A stretch of 64,000 bases of DNA, taken from positions 186,001-250,000 of the forward strand of contig CAVYBK010000004.1 in NCBI GenBank assembly GCA_963766725.1. The letters are read 5' to 3'. The DNA comes from DATEOR01 sp963766725 (lineage in GTDB: Bacteria; Actinomycetota; Thermoleophilia; Gaiellales; Gaiellaceae). Below the pieces are notes generated by a model. That model did no database searches. It saw only the letters and a list, made by a program, of their open reading frames with translations, and had not been told where the DNA came from. Positions 9,491-19,444 of this stretch are shown piece by piece; the first letter of the stretch is position 1, and every line of letters begins with the position of its first letter. Position numbers and translations under genes: made by a program.

Positions 9491-9546
9491 CACGCGCGTC
9501 CGCGAGCGCTAGCGTCGAAGCCGGAGGGAGGCTCGCGGTGGCCCCG
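9491..9546 (+). repeat. Three-copy conserved element, copy A (divergent)
   Basis: Blocks in order: CACGCG (9491-9496), TAGCGT (9510-9515), 7-bp spacer CGAAGCC, GGAGG repeated across 9523-9531, 6 nt, then GTG GCC CCG (9538-9546). Copies B (19358-19415) and C (50001-50058) keep the same order and spacing. It lies between the convergent arfB and glmS stops, 12 bp beyond the glmS stop and pointing into glmS. Function unknown. Confidence 0.6.
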
Positions 9547-9558
9547 GGCAGACCTGGC

Positions 9559-11385
<1,827 letters not shown>

Positions 11386-11485
11386 CTGGAACCCCTTTCT
11401 TCGAGCGCTCGATTCGTCCTCCGCCGGGCTTTTCGGCGCCTCTCGGCGCTCTTGTTTCCTGAAAACCTGCCTGAAAACGAAAACG
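11386..11485 (-). promoter_or_regulatory. glmS 5' leader with direct repeats and hairpins
   Basis: Reading toward glmS, the region holds two copies of GTTTTCAGG 12 bp apart (11470-11478 and 11458-11466). A hairpin with arms GCGCC and GGCGC and a GAGA tetraloop follows at 11436-11449, then the palindrome CGAGCGCTCG at 11402-11411 just before the ribosome-binding site. I do not recognise the core of the known glmS ribozyme. The repeats could be an operator or UP-like element; the hairpins could be a leader structure. Confidence 0.4.
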
Positions 11486-11501
11486 CCCGGCTTCAGCCGA
11501 G
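11474..11501 (-). terminator. Intrinsic terminator overlapping the glmM stop
   Basis: On the minus strand, arms CTCGG and CCGGG enclose the loop CTGAAG, and the sequence then reads CGTTTTCGTTTTC. The glmM TGA codon is inside the loop. This would end the rplM-rpsI-glmM transcript before glmS. Confidence 0.65.
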
Positions 11502-12761
11502 CTCTCGCGAGACGAGAGTCGCGATCCTACCACAGAGGCTTTTCGCGGCTTCCTCGGTTTCGGCCTCGACGAGGACACGGACGACGGGCTCGGTTCCCGA
11601 CGGGCGAACCACGACGCGCCCGCCAGTCGCGAGGCTGCCGATCTCGTCCTGGAGGGACGCCGGAACCTCCTTTGAACGCACCGGGACGTCGGCCCTCGCC
11701 TGCGGCAGCTTCCGCATCTGGGAGGCGAGGTCACGAAGGCTGCGCCCGCTCTCGCGGAGCGCCCGGCCGAGGAGGAGGGCGCCGACCAGGCCGTCCCCGG
11801 TCGTATGCCCTTCGAGGTACATGATGTGGCCGGACTGCTCGCCGCCGAGCTTCCCGCCCTCCCGGCGAAGCGCCTCGAGGACGTAGCGGTCGCCGACAGG
11901 CGTCGTCAGGACGCGGATCCCGTGCTCCGCCATGAGCCGGTGGAAGCCGAGGTTCGTCATCTCCGTGACAGCGACGAGGTCGACGCCGAGGTGAAGGGCG
12001 ACGATGGCAACGATCTCGTCGCCGTCCAGTTCCTCCCCGCCCGCGTCCACGGCGAGCATGCGGTCTCCATCGCCGTCGAACGCCACACCGAGATCGAACC
12101 CGCCGCCCCGCACGGTCTGCGAGAGCAGGCGTAGGTCGGTCGCGCCGCAGCCGACGTTGATGTTCGTGCCGTCCGGTCTGTTTCCTATGGTGACAACATG
12201 CGCACCGAGCCTCTCGAGCGCCCGCGGGCCCACCTCGAACATCGCGCCGTTCGCGCAGTCGACGGCGACCCTGAGGCCCTCCAGGGGCACGCCGAAGCAC
12301 TCGCAGACGAGCGCGACATAGCGCTCCGCGTAGTCATGGGCAGCCTCCTGCTCGGCTGCGGGAGGCTCCGAGCCCGGGTCGCCGGGGGCACCCAGCGACT
12401 CCTCGATCGCCTCCTCCTCCTCGTCCTCGAGCTTCCAGCCGCTGCGAAAGAACTTCACGCCGTTGTACTCGGGCGGGTTGTGGGAGGCCGAGATGACGGC
12501 ACCGGACTCCTCGGCGAGGAGCGCGATGGCGGGCGTCGGAAGGATCCCACCGCGAACCGCGCGCGACCCGCCGGCGGCAAGGCCTGCTTCGAGGGCGCGC
12601 TCGAGTTCAGGACCGGAAGCGCGCGTGTCCCGCCCGACGAGCACGGACTCGCCACCGCTCCAGCGGGCGTAGGCGGTGCCGAGGCGCTGGACGAGGTCGG
12701 CGGTCAGCTCCTCGCCGACCACCCCCCGGACCCCGTCGGTCCCGAAGTATCGCCGCGGCAA
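11493..12761 (-). CDS. glmM: Phosphoglucosamine mutase
   Basis: 422 residues, slightly below the usual ~445. It interconverts glucosamine-6-phosphate and glucosamine-1-phosphate. The active phosphoserine is in VISASHNPPEYNG near residue 92; the metal loop is AFDGDGDRM near 230; sugar binding uses GGEQSGH near 310; the phosphate-binding loop is RPSGTEPVVRV near 392. The start is TTG 12761, 3 bp after the rpsI stop. It acts in series with glmS downstream. Confidence 0.95.
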   Translation of the reverse strand: MPRRYFGTDGVRGVVGEELTADLVQRLGTAYARWSGGESVLVGRDTRASGPELERALEAGLAAGGSRAVRGGILPTPAIALLAEESGAVISASHNPPEYNGVKFFRSGWKLEDEEEEAIEESLGAPGDPGSEPPAAEQEAAHDYAERYVALVCECFGVPLEGLRVAVDCANGAMFEVGPRALERLGAHVVTIGNRPDGTNINVGCGATDLRLLSQTVRGGGFDLGVAFDGDGDRMLAVDAGGEELDGDEIVAIVALHLGVDLVAVTEMTNLGFHRLMAEHGIRVLTTPVGDRYVLEALRREGGKLGGEQSGHIMYLEGHTTGDGLVGALLLGRALRESGRSLRDLASQMRKLPQARADVPVRSKEVPASLQDEIGSLATGGRVVVRPSGTEPVVRVLVEAETEEAAKSLCGRIATLVSRELG

Positions 12762-12764
12762 CGT

Positions 12765-13160
12765 CTAGCGCTTCGAGAACTGCGGCGCCTTGCGCGCCTT
12801 GTGCAGACCGGCCTTCTTGCGCTCGACAATGCGCGCGTCGCGCGTCAGGAAGCCCGCGCGCTTGAGGACAGTGCGAAGCTCGGGATCGGCCTCGACGAGA
12901 GCCCTCGCGATGCCGTGTCGGAGCGCGCCGGCTTGGCCGCTGGGGCCGCCGCCGTGCAGACGCGCGCGGAGGTCGAACTTGCCCTCGACTCCGGCGACGC
13001 GGAGCGGCGCGGTTGCGAGCGCCTGCAGCACCTGCCGCGGGAAGTACTCCTCGATCGTCCGCCCGTTGATCCAGGTCGACCCGTCGCCCGGGCGCAGAAT
13101 GACGCGCGCCACGGAGGTCTTCCGCTTGCCTGTGCCCAGGTATTGCGCGATCTGGCTCAC
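12765..13160 (-). CDS. rpsI: 30S ribosomal protein S9
   Basis: 131 residues, full length. Typical features are GTGKRKTSVARV near residue 9 and the C-terminal tail KKAGLHKARKAPQFSKR, which reaches the P-site tRNA in the ribosome. The GTG start overlaps the rplM stop (GTGA), the standard L13-S9 operon arrangement. Confidence 0.98.
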   Translation of the reverse strand: MSQIAQYLGTGKRKTSVARVILRPGDGSTWINGRTIEEYFPRQVLQALATAPLRVAGVEGKFDLRARLHGGGPSGQAGALRHGIARALVEADPELRTVLKRAGFLTRDARIVERKKAGLHKARKAPQFSKR

Positions 13161-13588
13161 GACTCGGGAAGGGGTCGCGGGTTCTGGGCGCTGTGCGGAT
13201 GCTCGGGCCCGGCGTACACCTTCAGCTTCGTCAGCTGCTGGCGGGCGAGGCGGTTGCGGGGAAGCATCCCCTTCACCGCGGCGCGGATGACCTCGGTCGG
13301 TCGCCGGTCGAGCTGCTCGGCCAGCGTCCGGCTGCGAAGCCCGCCCGGATAGCCGGAGTGGCGGTAGTAGATCTTCGCCTCACGCTTGTTGCCGGTGACG
13401 GCGATCTTCTCCGCGTTCACGACGACGACGAAGTCGCCGGTGTCGACGTGATGGGTGAACTCGGCCTTCCGCTTGCCGCGCAGAGTGTCCGCGATCCGGG
13501 TCGCCAGCCGGCCGAGGGTCTGACCCTCCGCATCGACGACGTACCACTGCCGCTCGATCTCGCTCGCTTTGGCGCTGTAGGTCTTCAT
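13157..13588 (-). CDS. rplM: 50S ribosomal protein L13
   Basis: 143 residues. L13 signatures include WYVVDAEGQTLGRLAT near residue 15, HHVDTGDFVVVVNA and the C-terminal LKVYAGPEHPHSAQNP. It is an early-assembly 23S rRNA-binding protein and heads the rplM-rpsI-glmM operon. No Shine-Dalgarno sequence precedes the ATG; a U-tailed hairpin lies 7 nt upstream instead. Confidence 0.98.
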   Translation of the reverse strand: MKTYSAKASEIERQWYVVDAEGQTLGRLATRIADTLRGKRKAEFTHHVDTGDFVVVVNAEKIAVTGNKREAKIYYRHSGYPGGLRSRTLAEQLDRRPTEVIRAAVKGMLPRNRLARQQLTKLKVYAGPEHPHSAQNPRPLPES

Positions 13589-13595
13589 CACGCAG

Positions 13596-13634
13596 AAAAT
13601 CGGCGGACCGGGCGTCCGCCGAGGGCCGATTGTA
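13596..13634 (-). promoter_or_regulatory. rplM promoter and 5' leader hairpin
   Basis: TACAAT (13629-13634 on the minus strand) would start RNA near 13622. There a perfect 9-bp stem begins (arms TCGGCGGAC and GTCCGCCGA, 13600-13622, loop of 5), followed at once by TTTT and, 7 nt later, by the rplM ATG. It could be a terminator-like attenuator or an L13-type leader for autoregulation. It could also be the terminator of the upstream MFS gene, which stops at 13642. Confidence 0.5.
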
Positions 13635-13641
13635 CCAGCCG

Positions 13642-14880
13642 TCAGTCCAGCGCGGACGGCGCGAGCTCGGCTGCCCGAACGCGCAGCGAATAGCGGACGA
13701 TCCAGCCCGCCGGGGCGAGCGCGATCGCAAGCCCGCCGAGCGCGAGGGCGGCGACGCCGACGGCGTCGAGGGCGAAGCCCCCGATGAGGACGAGCGCAGC
13801 GCCCGTAAGGCCCGAGAGAAGGTCGTTCAGGCCGAGAACCTTGCCGCGCTCGACCGGGCTCGTGCAGTCGGCGAGCTGGGCGGTCGCGGCGACGAAGGAG
13901 AAGCTCCAGCCGAGCCCGAGCGCAAAGAGCGTGAACGCGATCGTGGCCACGCTCGTGAACCAGATGAGGCTGATCGCCGAGGCGGCCATGAGCGCGAGGC
14001 CGCCGACGAGCGCGCGCGTCCGCCCGATCCGGTCGATGAGGTCGCCGACGACGATGACGAGGGCGTACATGCCGACGACATGCGCTCCGATGATCGGGAA
14101 GACGACGTCGGCGGGATGGCCACGGTCGACGACGACGACGCCGGTCAGGGTCATGATCCCGACCATCGTCGAAAAGCTCGCCATGGCGGCGACCATGGAC
14201 GGAAGGACGCCCGGCCGGCGGAGGATGACGGCGAACTCGGCGGGCTTCTCCGCGGGCTCGTCGGCGCGCTCGGGACCGGCGAGCATTTTCGCGATCTTGC
14301 TCGGGTCGGGCCGTACGGAGGCGACGAGCACGAGGCCGACGACCATGAACGCGGATGCGGCGAGCCAAGGGAGCACGAGCGCGTCTGCGTCGAGGTCCTT
14401 GCCGGCGAGGAGCGGGCTGAAGACGGTTGGGCCGAGGATGGCGCCGAAGACGGCGCCGAAGAGGACGAACGAGATCCCGCGCGCACGACGGCTCGGCGGA
14501 TACATGTCGCCCGCGGCGGTGCGCGCGAGGAGCGCCGTCGCGCTCGCGGCGCCGACGAACACGAGTCCGACGAGCACCGGGAAGGCCAGGTCGAACGCGG
14601 CGCCCACAGCGGCCAGGATGCCGCCCGCGATCCCGAGAGCGAAGCCGGTCACGAGGACCGGAACCCGCCCGAAACGGTCCATCGCGCGTCCCGCGGGAAG
14701 TGCCGAGAGCGCTCCCGTTCCCAGGACGATCGCGGGCCCGAGCCCGACGAGGCTTCGGACGCCGACGACGAGCACGACGGTCAGCGTGGCAACGGCAGCC
14801 GAGAGCTGGAGCATCGCCGAGTTCGCGGCCAGGGACGCGGAGAGGAGGATCGTGTTGCGGCGGACAGGAGGTTCAGCCAT
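13642..14880 (-). CDS. MFS transporter
   Basis: 412 residues with about 12 hydrophobic helices. The loop 2-3 motif of major facilitators is partly kept (AGRAMDRFGRVPVLV), and the helix 5 region is G-A-V-F-G-A-I-L-G-P. This points to an ion-driven exporter; the substrate is unknown. TGGAG lies 7 nt before the ATG, so this gene has a normal leader. It ends 53 bp before rplM. Confidence 0.8.
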   Translation of the reverse strand: MAEPPVRRNTILLSASLAANSAMLQLSAAVATLTVVLVVGVRSLVGLGPAIVLGTGALSALPAGRAMDRFGRVPVLVTGFALGIAGGILAAVGAAFDLAFPVLVGLVFVGAASATALLARTAAGDMYPPSRRARGISFVLFGAVFGAILGPTVFSPLLAGKDLDADALVLPWLAASAFMVVGLVLVASVRPDPSKIAKMLAGPERADEPAEKPAEFAVILRRPGVLPSMVAAMASFSTMVGIMTLTGVVVVDRGHPADVVFPIIGAHVVGMYALVIVVGDLIDRIGRTRALVGGLALMAASAISLIWFTSVATIAFTLFALGLGWSFSFVAATAQLADCTSPVERGKVLGLNDLLSGLTGAALVLIGGFALDAVGVAALALGGLAIALAPAGWIVRYSLRVRAAELAPSALD

Positions 14881-14969
14881 TGAGCGGCTCCATTAAACCC
14901 GCGCGAACGGCCGAAGCGCCGCCCGAAGCCGGCCGCGCTTCACCTGGACACGCGCGTAGCCTACGGCGC

Positions 14970-15233
14970 GTGCGACGGAGGGTCGTGGTCCACGGGAGTG
15001 TCCAGGGAGTCTTCTTCCGCGACTCGCTGCGCCGGCTGGCGGAGCAGCACGGTGTCTCCGGCTGGGCTCGCAACACCTCCGAGGGAACCGTCGAGGCCGT
15101 CTTCGAGGGCGAGGCGGAGGCGGTTGAACGGCTCGTCTCCTTCGCACACACGGGGCCGTCGGACGCGCGCGTCGAAGCCGTCGACGTCCACGAGGAAGAG
15201 CCGGAGGACCTCTCCGGCTTCGCGATCAGGTAG
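14970..15233 (+). CDS. acyP: Acylphosphatase
   Basis: 87 residues, the family's normal size. It hydrolyses acyl phosphates in the cytosol. The active-site loop is VHGSVQGVFFRDSLRRLA (catalytic Arg near residue 19), and the catalytic Asn is in GWARNTSEGTVEAVFEG near residue 37. TAGCCT (14957-14962) is 7 bp before the GTG. The 3' end overlaps the convergent PAP2-type gene by 8 bp. Confidence 0.92.
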   Translation: MRRRVVVHGSVQGVFFRDSLRRLAEQHGVSGWARNTSEGTVEAVFEGEAEAVERLVSFAHTGPSDARVEAVDVHEEEPEDLSGFAIR

Positions 15234-16191
15234 AGGTGGCCGTGGCGGCCTCGCGCTCGTCGCGCCGCTCTGCAAGGCGGTCGAAGAGGCGGTTGACCGC
15301 CCAGAACGCGATCAGCGTGTAGACCCAGCCGAGGAGGATGTCCACGACGTAATGCTCGGCTGTGTAGGTGAGCGCGTAGGTCATCGCGAGCGGGTAGAGG
15401 GCAAGGAGGACGCGCGCCCAGCGGGGCACGAGCGGCCAGAGGATCATCGCGACGAGCAGGGTGTAGGCGCCGTGCAGCGACGGGACCGCCGCCACCTGGT
15501 TCGAGTAGGCGGCGCCCTTCTCGTAGAGCGTGTCGAAGTTGCCGATCGGGATGTGGCTCCAGATGATCCCGATCGAGCGCGTCGTCGGCTCGAGCTCGCC
15601 GAGCTGGCTCGCCATCCACGGCGGCGCGGCCGGGAAGAGCGCATACGTGGCAAACGCCATCATCGCGACGAGCGAGACGGTGACGACGTAGCGCCGGAAC
15701 CGGTCTCGCGCGACGAACCAGAGCACGGCTGCGACGACGTAGGTGGCGAGGAAGTAGCTCACGTACACGAGCCAGGCGACGTAGTCGTACCAGTGGATGG
15801 TGAACGGCCCGTCCCAGAGCCAGTGCTGCAGGCGCACCGTCGGCGCCACCCCAAGACCGAGGATCTCGTCGGCGCGAAGCTGCGGAAGGACGTGCGCCTG
15901 GAAGAAGAGCCCGTCGGCCTGTCCCCGCAGGAGGTCGTAGACCCAGAGGATGGCAAGGAACGGGAGCCACTCGAGGACGACGCTCCGCACCCAGCCCTTC
16001 ACGTTGGTGAGCGAGAGCGCGAGCAGCCCTAGCAGGATCCACATGACGAGCATGTCGCGCGACAGCGGAAGGCCTCGTTCGAGCCAGAAGATCGCGAACG
16101 CCGCCACCCAGACGACGGGACCGCCCCAGCGCAGGATGCGAACCGTCGTCGGCGAGGCCAGCCGGGAGCGCGTGACGTCGGTCGCGTTCAT
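15226..16191 (-). CDS. PAP2-family membrane phosphotransferase (AUR1-like), second copy
   Basis: 321 residues with at least six hydrophobic helices. Active-site pieces are VPSLHGAYT near residue 220 and EHYVVDILLGW near 265 (PSxH and HxxxD), placing it in the PAP2_3/inositolphosphotransferase group. It is longer than the copy at 1030-1713. ATG 16191 is preferred over TTG 16197 because TAGCCT lies exactly 7 bp upstream of the ATG. Confidence 0.75.
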   Translation of the reverse strand: MNATDVTRSRLASPTTVRILRWGGPVVWVAAFAIFWLERGLPLSRDMLVMWILLGLLALSLTNVKGWVRSVVLEWLPFLAILWVYDLLRGQADGLFFQAHVLPQLRADEILGLGVAPTVRLQHWLWDGPFTIHWYDYVAWLVYVSYFLATYVVAAVLWFVARDRFRRYVVTVSLVAMMAFATYALFPAAPPWMASQLGELEPTTRSIGIIWSHIPIGNFDTLYEKGAAYSNQVAAVPSLHGAYTLLVAMILWPLVPRWARVLLALYPLAMTYALTYTAEHYVVDILLGWVYTLIAFWAVNRLFDRLAERRDEREAATATST

Positions 16192-16250
16192 CCGCAAGAG
16201 GCTAGCGGCTGGGCGTTTGTCGTTGAGCCACTCGTGGCAAGAATCGGCTC

Positions 16251-16565
16251 ATGCCGTTCGAGCAATATCACGAGCCCGCCGACGAGCTCCCGGAGAAGAC
16301 ACGGACCTTCGCGCGGATCTGTTTGTCGCTGATCGAAGAGGCCGAGGCGATCGACTGGTACGAGCAGCGCCTGGCTCTCGAGAAAGACCCTGAGGCGCGC
16401 GCGATCATGGAGAACGCCCAGCAGGAGGAGTTCAAGCACTTCGCCATGAACCTCGAGTTCCTCTCGCGCCGCAACGAGAAGTGGCGCACCGTGCTGCAGG
16501 ACGTCCTCTTCAAGGAAGGCGACATCGTCGAGCACGGCGAGGCCGCCGAAGCCGAGCTCGACTAG
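16251..16565 (+). CDS. Encapsulated-ferritin-type protein (EncFtn family)
   Basis: 104 residues, two helices. The pattern IEEAEAIDWYEQR followed about 25 residues later by QQEEFKHFAMNLEFL matches the EncFtn ferroxidase ligands (one Glu from the first helix, Glu-x2-His from the second, with D-W-Y between). Known members form annular decamers inside encapsulin shells and carry a short C-terminal targeting peptide. Here the tail is HGEAAEAELD, without a recognisable LTVGSL-like signal, and no shell gene lies in the window. AAGAAT sits 6 bp before the ATG. Confidence 0.85.
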   Translation: MPFEQYHEPADELPEKTRTFARICLSLIEEAEAIDWYEQRLALEKDPEARAIMENAQQEEFKHFAMNLEFLSRRNEKWRTVLQDVLFKEGDIVEHGEAAEAELD

Positions 16566-17710
16566 AGCGAAAGCTGGCGCATGACGGCGATGCCGGCGAC
16601 CGGCATCGCAGCCGCGAGCCCGTAGGCGAGCGACCACGACCCTGCCTCGACAACAGCGGCGAAGGCCGGCGGCGCGACCGCGCTCGTGATCGCGAGAGCG
16701 GTCTGCTGGAAGCCGAGCGCGGCGCCGGCCCTTCTCCTCCCTGCGAGCTCGGCGGCCGCCGTGAACGAGAGGCCGTTCCAGCTCAGCGAGAGCGCGCCAG
16801 CGACCACGAAGACGGGGATGAGAATCGCGAGCGGCGCCGAGAGGAGCGCGGCTGCGGTCGCCAGGCTCACGCTCAGCCCGAGCGCCAGCCGGCGGAGAGG
16901 CGCGATGCGCGTTTTCAGGCGGTCGGACCAGCGGCCGGTGACGATCCGCGCCGCCGCGCCGAGGGCCTGGATGAGCGCGAACACACCCGCGGCCTCCGCC
17001 GTGCTCAGGCCTCGCTCCCCGTGCAGGAAGAGGATGAGGAAGCTCAGGATGCTGATCTGCGCGGCGAGGACGAGGGCGCTCCCGATCGAGAGCTGCCACA
17101 TGCGCGGGTCGCGCACCGGATGGCCGATATCGGTCAGCTCGCCCTCGTCGTGCGGTGCCTCGCGGAGCCCACTCGCGCCCGCGACCGCCGCGACGAGGCA
17201 TCCCGCCGCGAGCGCGATCAGGCCTGCCCGCAGCCCTCCCGCTGCCTCGATCGGCGGCAGAAGGAGCGCGGCGAGCAGACCGCCGATCGGCAGTGCGGTC
17301 TGCCGGATCCCGAGGGCGAAGCCCCGCTCCTCCTGCGCGAACCAGCTCATAACGGCGCGCCCGCTCGCGGCGTTCACACTCGCTCCCGAGGCGCCCCCGA
17401 GAGTCAGCGCGAGCACGAGGACCCCGAACGAGGGGGCAAAGGCGGCGACCAGCAATCCCGCACTGCAGCCGGCGAGCCCTGCTGCGAGCACCATCCGCTC
17501 GCCGACCCGGTCGGCCAGGAGGCCCCAGGCGAGAAGCGTGAAGACGGAGCCCGCGTTGGCCGCCGCGATCGCGAGGCCGACCTGCGTCAGGTCGAGGTCG
17601 TACTCGTTCTGCAGAGCGGGCGCGAGAACCGGTATGCCGAGAAAGACCGCCGAGTAGGCGGTCTGTGCGCCCGTCCCGAGCGCAAGGATGGTCCAGCGGT
17701 AGCGAGCCAC
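16562..17710 (-). CDS. MFS transporter
   Basis: 382 residues, about 12 hydrophobic helices, with WGLLADRVGERMVL as the loop 2-3 motif and a central loop (EAPHDEGELTDIGHPVRDPR). Substrate unknown. TAGGCT (17718-17723, minus) lies 7 bp before the GTG start, so it is probably leaderless. It overlaps the end of the EncFtn gene by 4 bp tail to tail. Confidence 0.8.
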   Translation of the reverse strand: MARYRWTILALGTGAQTAYSAVFLGIPVLAPALQNEYDLDLTQVGLAIAAANAGSVFTLLAWGLLADRVGERMVLAAGLAGCSAGLLVAAFAPSFGVLVLALTLGGASGASVNAASGRAVMSWFAQEERGFALGIRQTALPIGGLLAALLLPPIEAAGGLRAGLIALAAGCLVAAVAGASGLREAPHDEGELTDIGHPVRDPRMWQLSIGSALVLAAQISILSFLILFLHGERGLSTAEAAGVFALIQALGAAARIVTGRWSDRLKTRIAPLRRLALGLSVSLATAAALLSAPLAILIPVFVVAGALSLSWNGLSFTAAAELAGRRRAGAALGFQQTALAITSAVAPPAFAAVVEAGSWSLAYGLAAAMPVAGIAVMRQLSL

Positions 17711-17734
17711 CGCTCCGAGCCTAGCGGCGGAGCG

Positions 17735-19313
17735 CTATTCCCACTCGATGGTGGCGGGAGGCTTCGACGAGACGTCGAGTGCCACCCTGTTCACACCGGG
17801 GATCTCGTTGATGATCCGGCTCGAGATCGTCTCCAGGAGGTCGTACGGGAGGCGCGCCCAGTCCGCCGTCATCGCGTCCTCGGACGTGACCGCGCGGATG
17901 ACGATCGGGTACGCGTAGGTCCGCCCGTCCCCCTGCACGCCCACCGACCGGATCGCGGGCAGCACCGCAAAGCACTGCCAGAGCTCGCGGTAGAGACCGG
18001 CGCGGCGAACCTCCTCGAGCAGGATCGCGTCCGCGTCCCGCAGGATCTGCAGCCGCTCCTCGGTGACGTCGCCGATGATCCGGATCGCGAGCCCCGGGCC
18101 CGGGAAGGGATGGCGCCAGACCATCTCCTCCGGGAGGCCCAGCTCTTCGCCGACCCTGCGCACCTCGTCCTTGAAAAGCAGGCGGAGCGGCTCGACGAGA
18201 TCGAAATCCATTACCTCGGGGAGCCCGCCGACGTTGTGGTGCGACTTGATCGTCTCGGCGGCGCCGGCGTGGCCGCCGCCGGACTCGATCACATCGGAGT
18301 AGAGCGTGCCCTGCACGAGCCAGCGGACGTCACCGAGCTTTCGCGCTTCGTCCTCGAAGACGCGGATGAACTCTTCGCCGATCCGCTTGCGCTTCTCCTC
18401 CGGCTCGGTGATGCCCTCGAGACGTGCGAGGAAGCGGTCGGCCGCGTCGACGTGGACGAGCGGCACGTGGAAATGACGCTCGAAGGTTTCGACGACCTGC
18501 TCGGCTTCGTCCTTCCTGAGCAGGCCGTGGTCGACGAAGACGCACGTGAGCTGGTCCCCGACGGCCTTGTGGACCAGGAGCGCGGCAACGGCCGAGTCGA
18601 CGCCCCCGGAGAGCGCGCAGAGCACACGGTCGCTGCCGACCTGGTTGCGGATGCGCGCGGTCTCCTCCTCGATCACCGCGGCGGCAGTCCAGAGCGGCGG
18701 CGCGTCGGCAACCCGGTAGAGGAAGTTCTTCAGAAGGTCGTTCCCATACGGCGTGTGCACGACCTCGGGGTGGAACTGGACGCCGTAGAGCCCGCGCTCC
18801 GGGTCTTCGAAGGCGGCGATCGGCGTCGAGGCCGAGCCGGCGACGACGCGGGCGCCCTCGGGCGGCGCCGTCACCGAGTCGCGGTGGCTCATCCAGGAGA
18901 TCTGCTCCGCCGGGAGGCCGGCGAAGAGCGCACCCTCTTCGGTGCGGATCTCGGTGCGGCCGAACTCGCTGACTCCCGTCGGCTCGACGTGGCCCCCGAG
19001 CTCCTGAGCCATGACCTGCATCCCGTAGCAGATGCCGAGCACGGGCACGCCGAGCTCGAAGAGGCCGGGGTCGACCGAAGGGGCCCCGTCGGCGTAGACC
19101 GAGGACGGGCCGCCGGAGAGAATGAGGGCGAGCGGGCGCCGGGCGGCGAGCTGAGCGGCGGGCACGCGGTGCGAGACCAGCTCGGAGTAGACGCGGCACT
19201 CGCGGACTCGGCGGGCGATCAGCTGGGAGTACTGGCCGCCGAGGTCGACGACGAGGACGGGGCGCTCCTCGGGCGGCGGCTCGGGGAGCTGGACGACGAC
19301 CGCAGTCGGCCAT
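17735..19313 (-). CDS. guaA: GMP synthase (glutamine-hydrolysing), frameshifted near the start
   Basis: Converts XMP to GMP, about 525 residues after repair. The class I glutaminase domain has VVDLGGQYSQLIARRVRE, SGGPSSVYA, the nucleophile in GICYGMQVMAQ and FHPEV. The ATP-pyrophosphatase P-loop is SGGVDSAVAALL, and the dimerisation domain includes HPFPGPGLAIRIIGDV and the C-terminal IEWE. The only start compatible with an intact N-terminus is ATG 19313 (MADC...), which requires removing one base near 19298-19306. Length is 3n+1. It lies downstream of guaB3. Confidence 0.93.
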
Positions 19314-19357
19314 CAGCCCGTCGCCTTTCTGTGCGCTCCTGGGCACGAACTGCGCGC

Positions 19358-19415
19358 CACGCGCGCGCCCGGGGGAGTTACGCTCGAAAGCGGGTGGAGG
19401 CACGGGGTGGCCCCG
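19358..19415 (+). repeat. Three-copy conserved element, copy B
   Basis: CACGCG (19358-19363), TACGCT (19379-19384), 7-bp spacer CGAAAGC, GGGTGGAGG (19392-19400), 6 nt, GTG GCC CCG (19407-19415). From the TACGCT box to the CCG it is nearly identical to copy C. It sits in the guaB3-guaA intergenic region, 29 bp past the guaB3 stop and oriented antisense into guaB3. Read on the minus strand it can fold as CGGGG/CCCCG and CGCT/AGCG hairpins. Confidence 0.7.
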
Positions 19416-19444
19416 GTGGGAGCGGGCACCGCGGCCCCGCTCGT

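Noticed and set aside
11386..11492. glmS ribozyme
   Set aside because: The leader is too short, and I could not recognise the conserved ribozyme core or the glucosamine-binding pseudoknot; only simple hairpins and direct repeats are seen.
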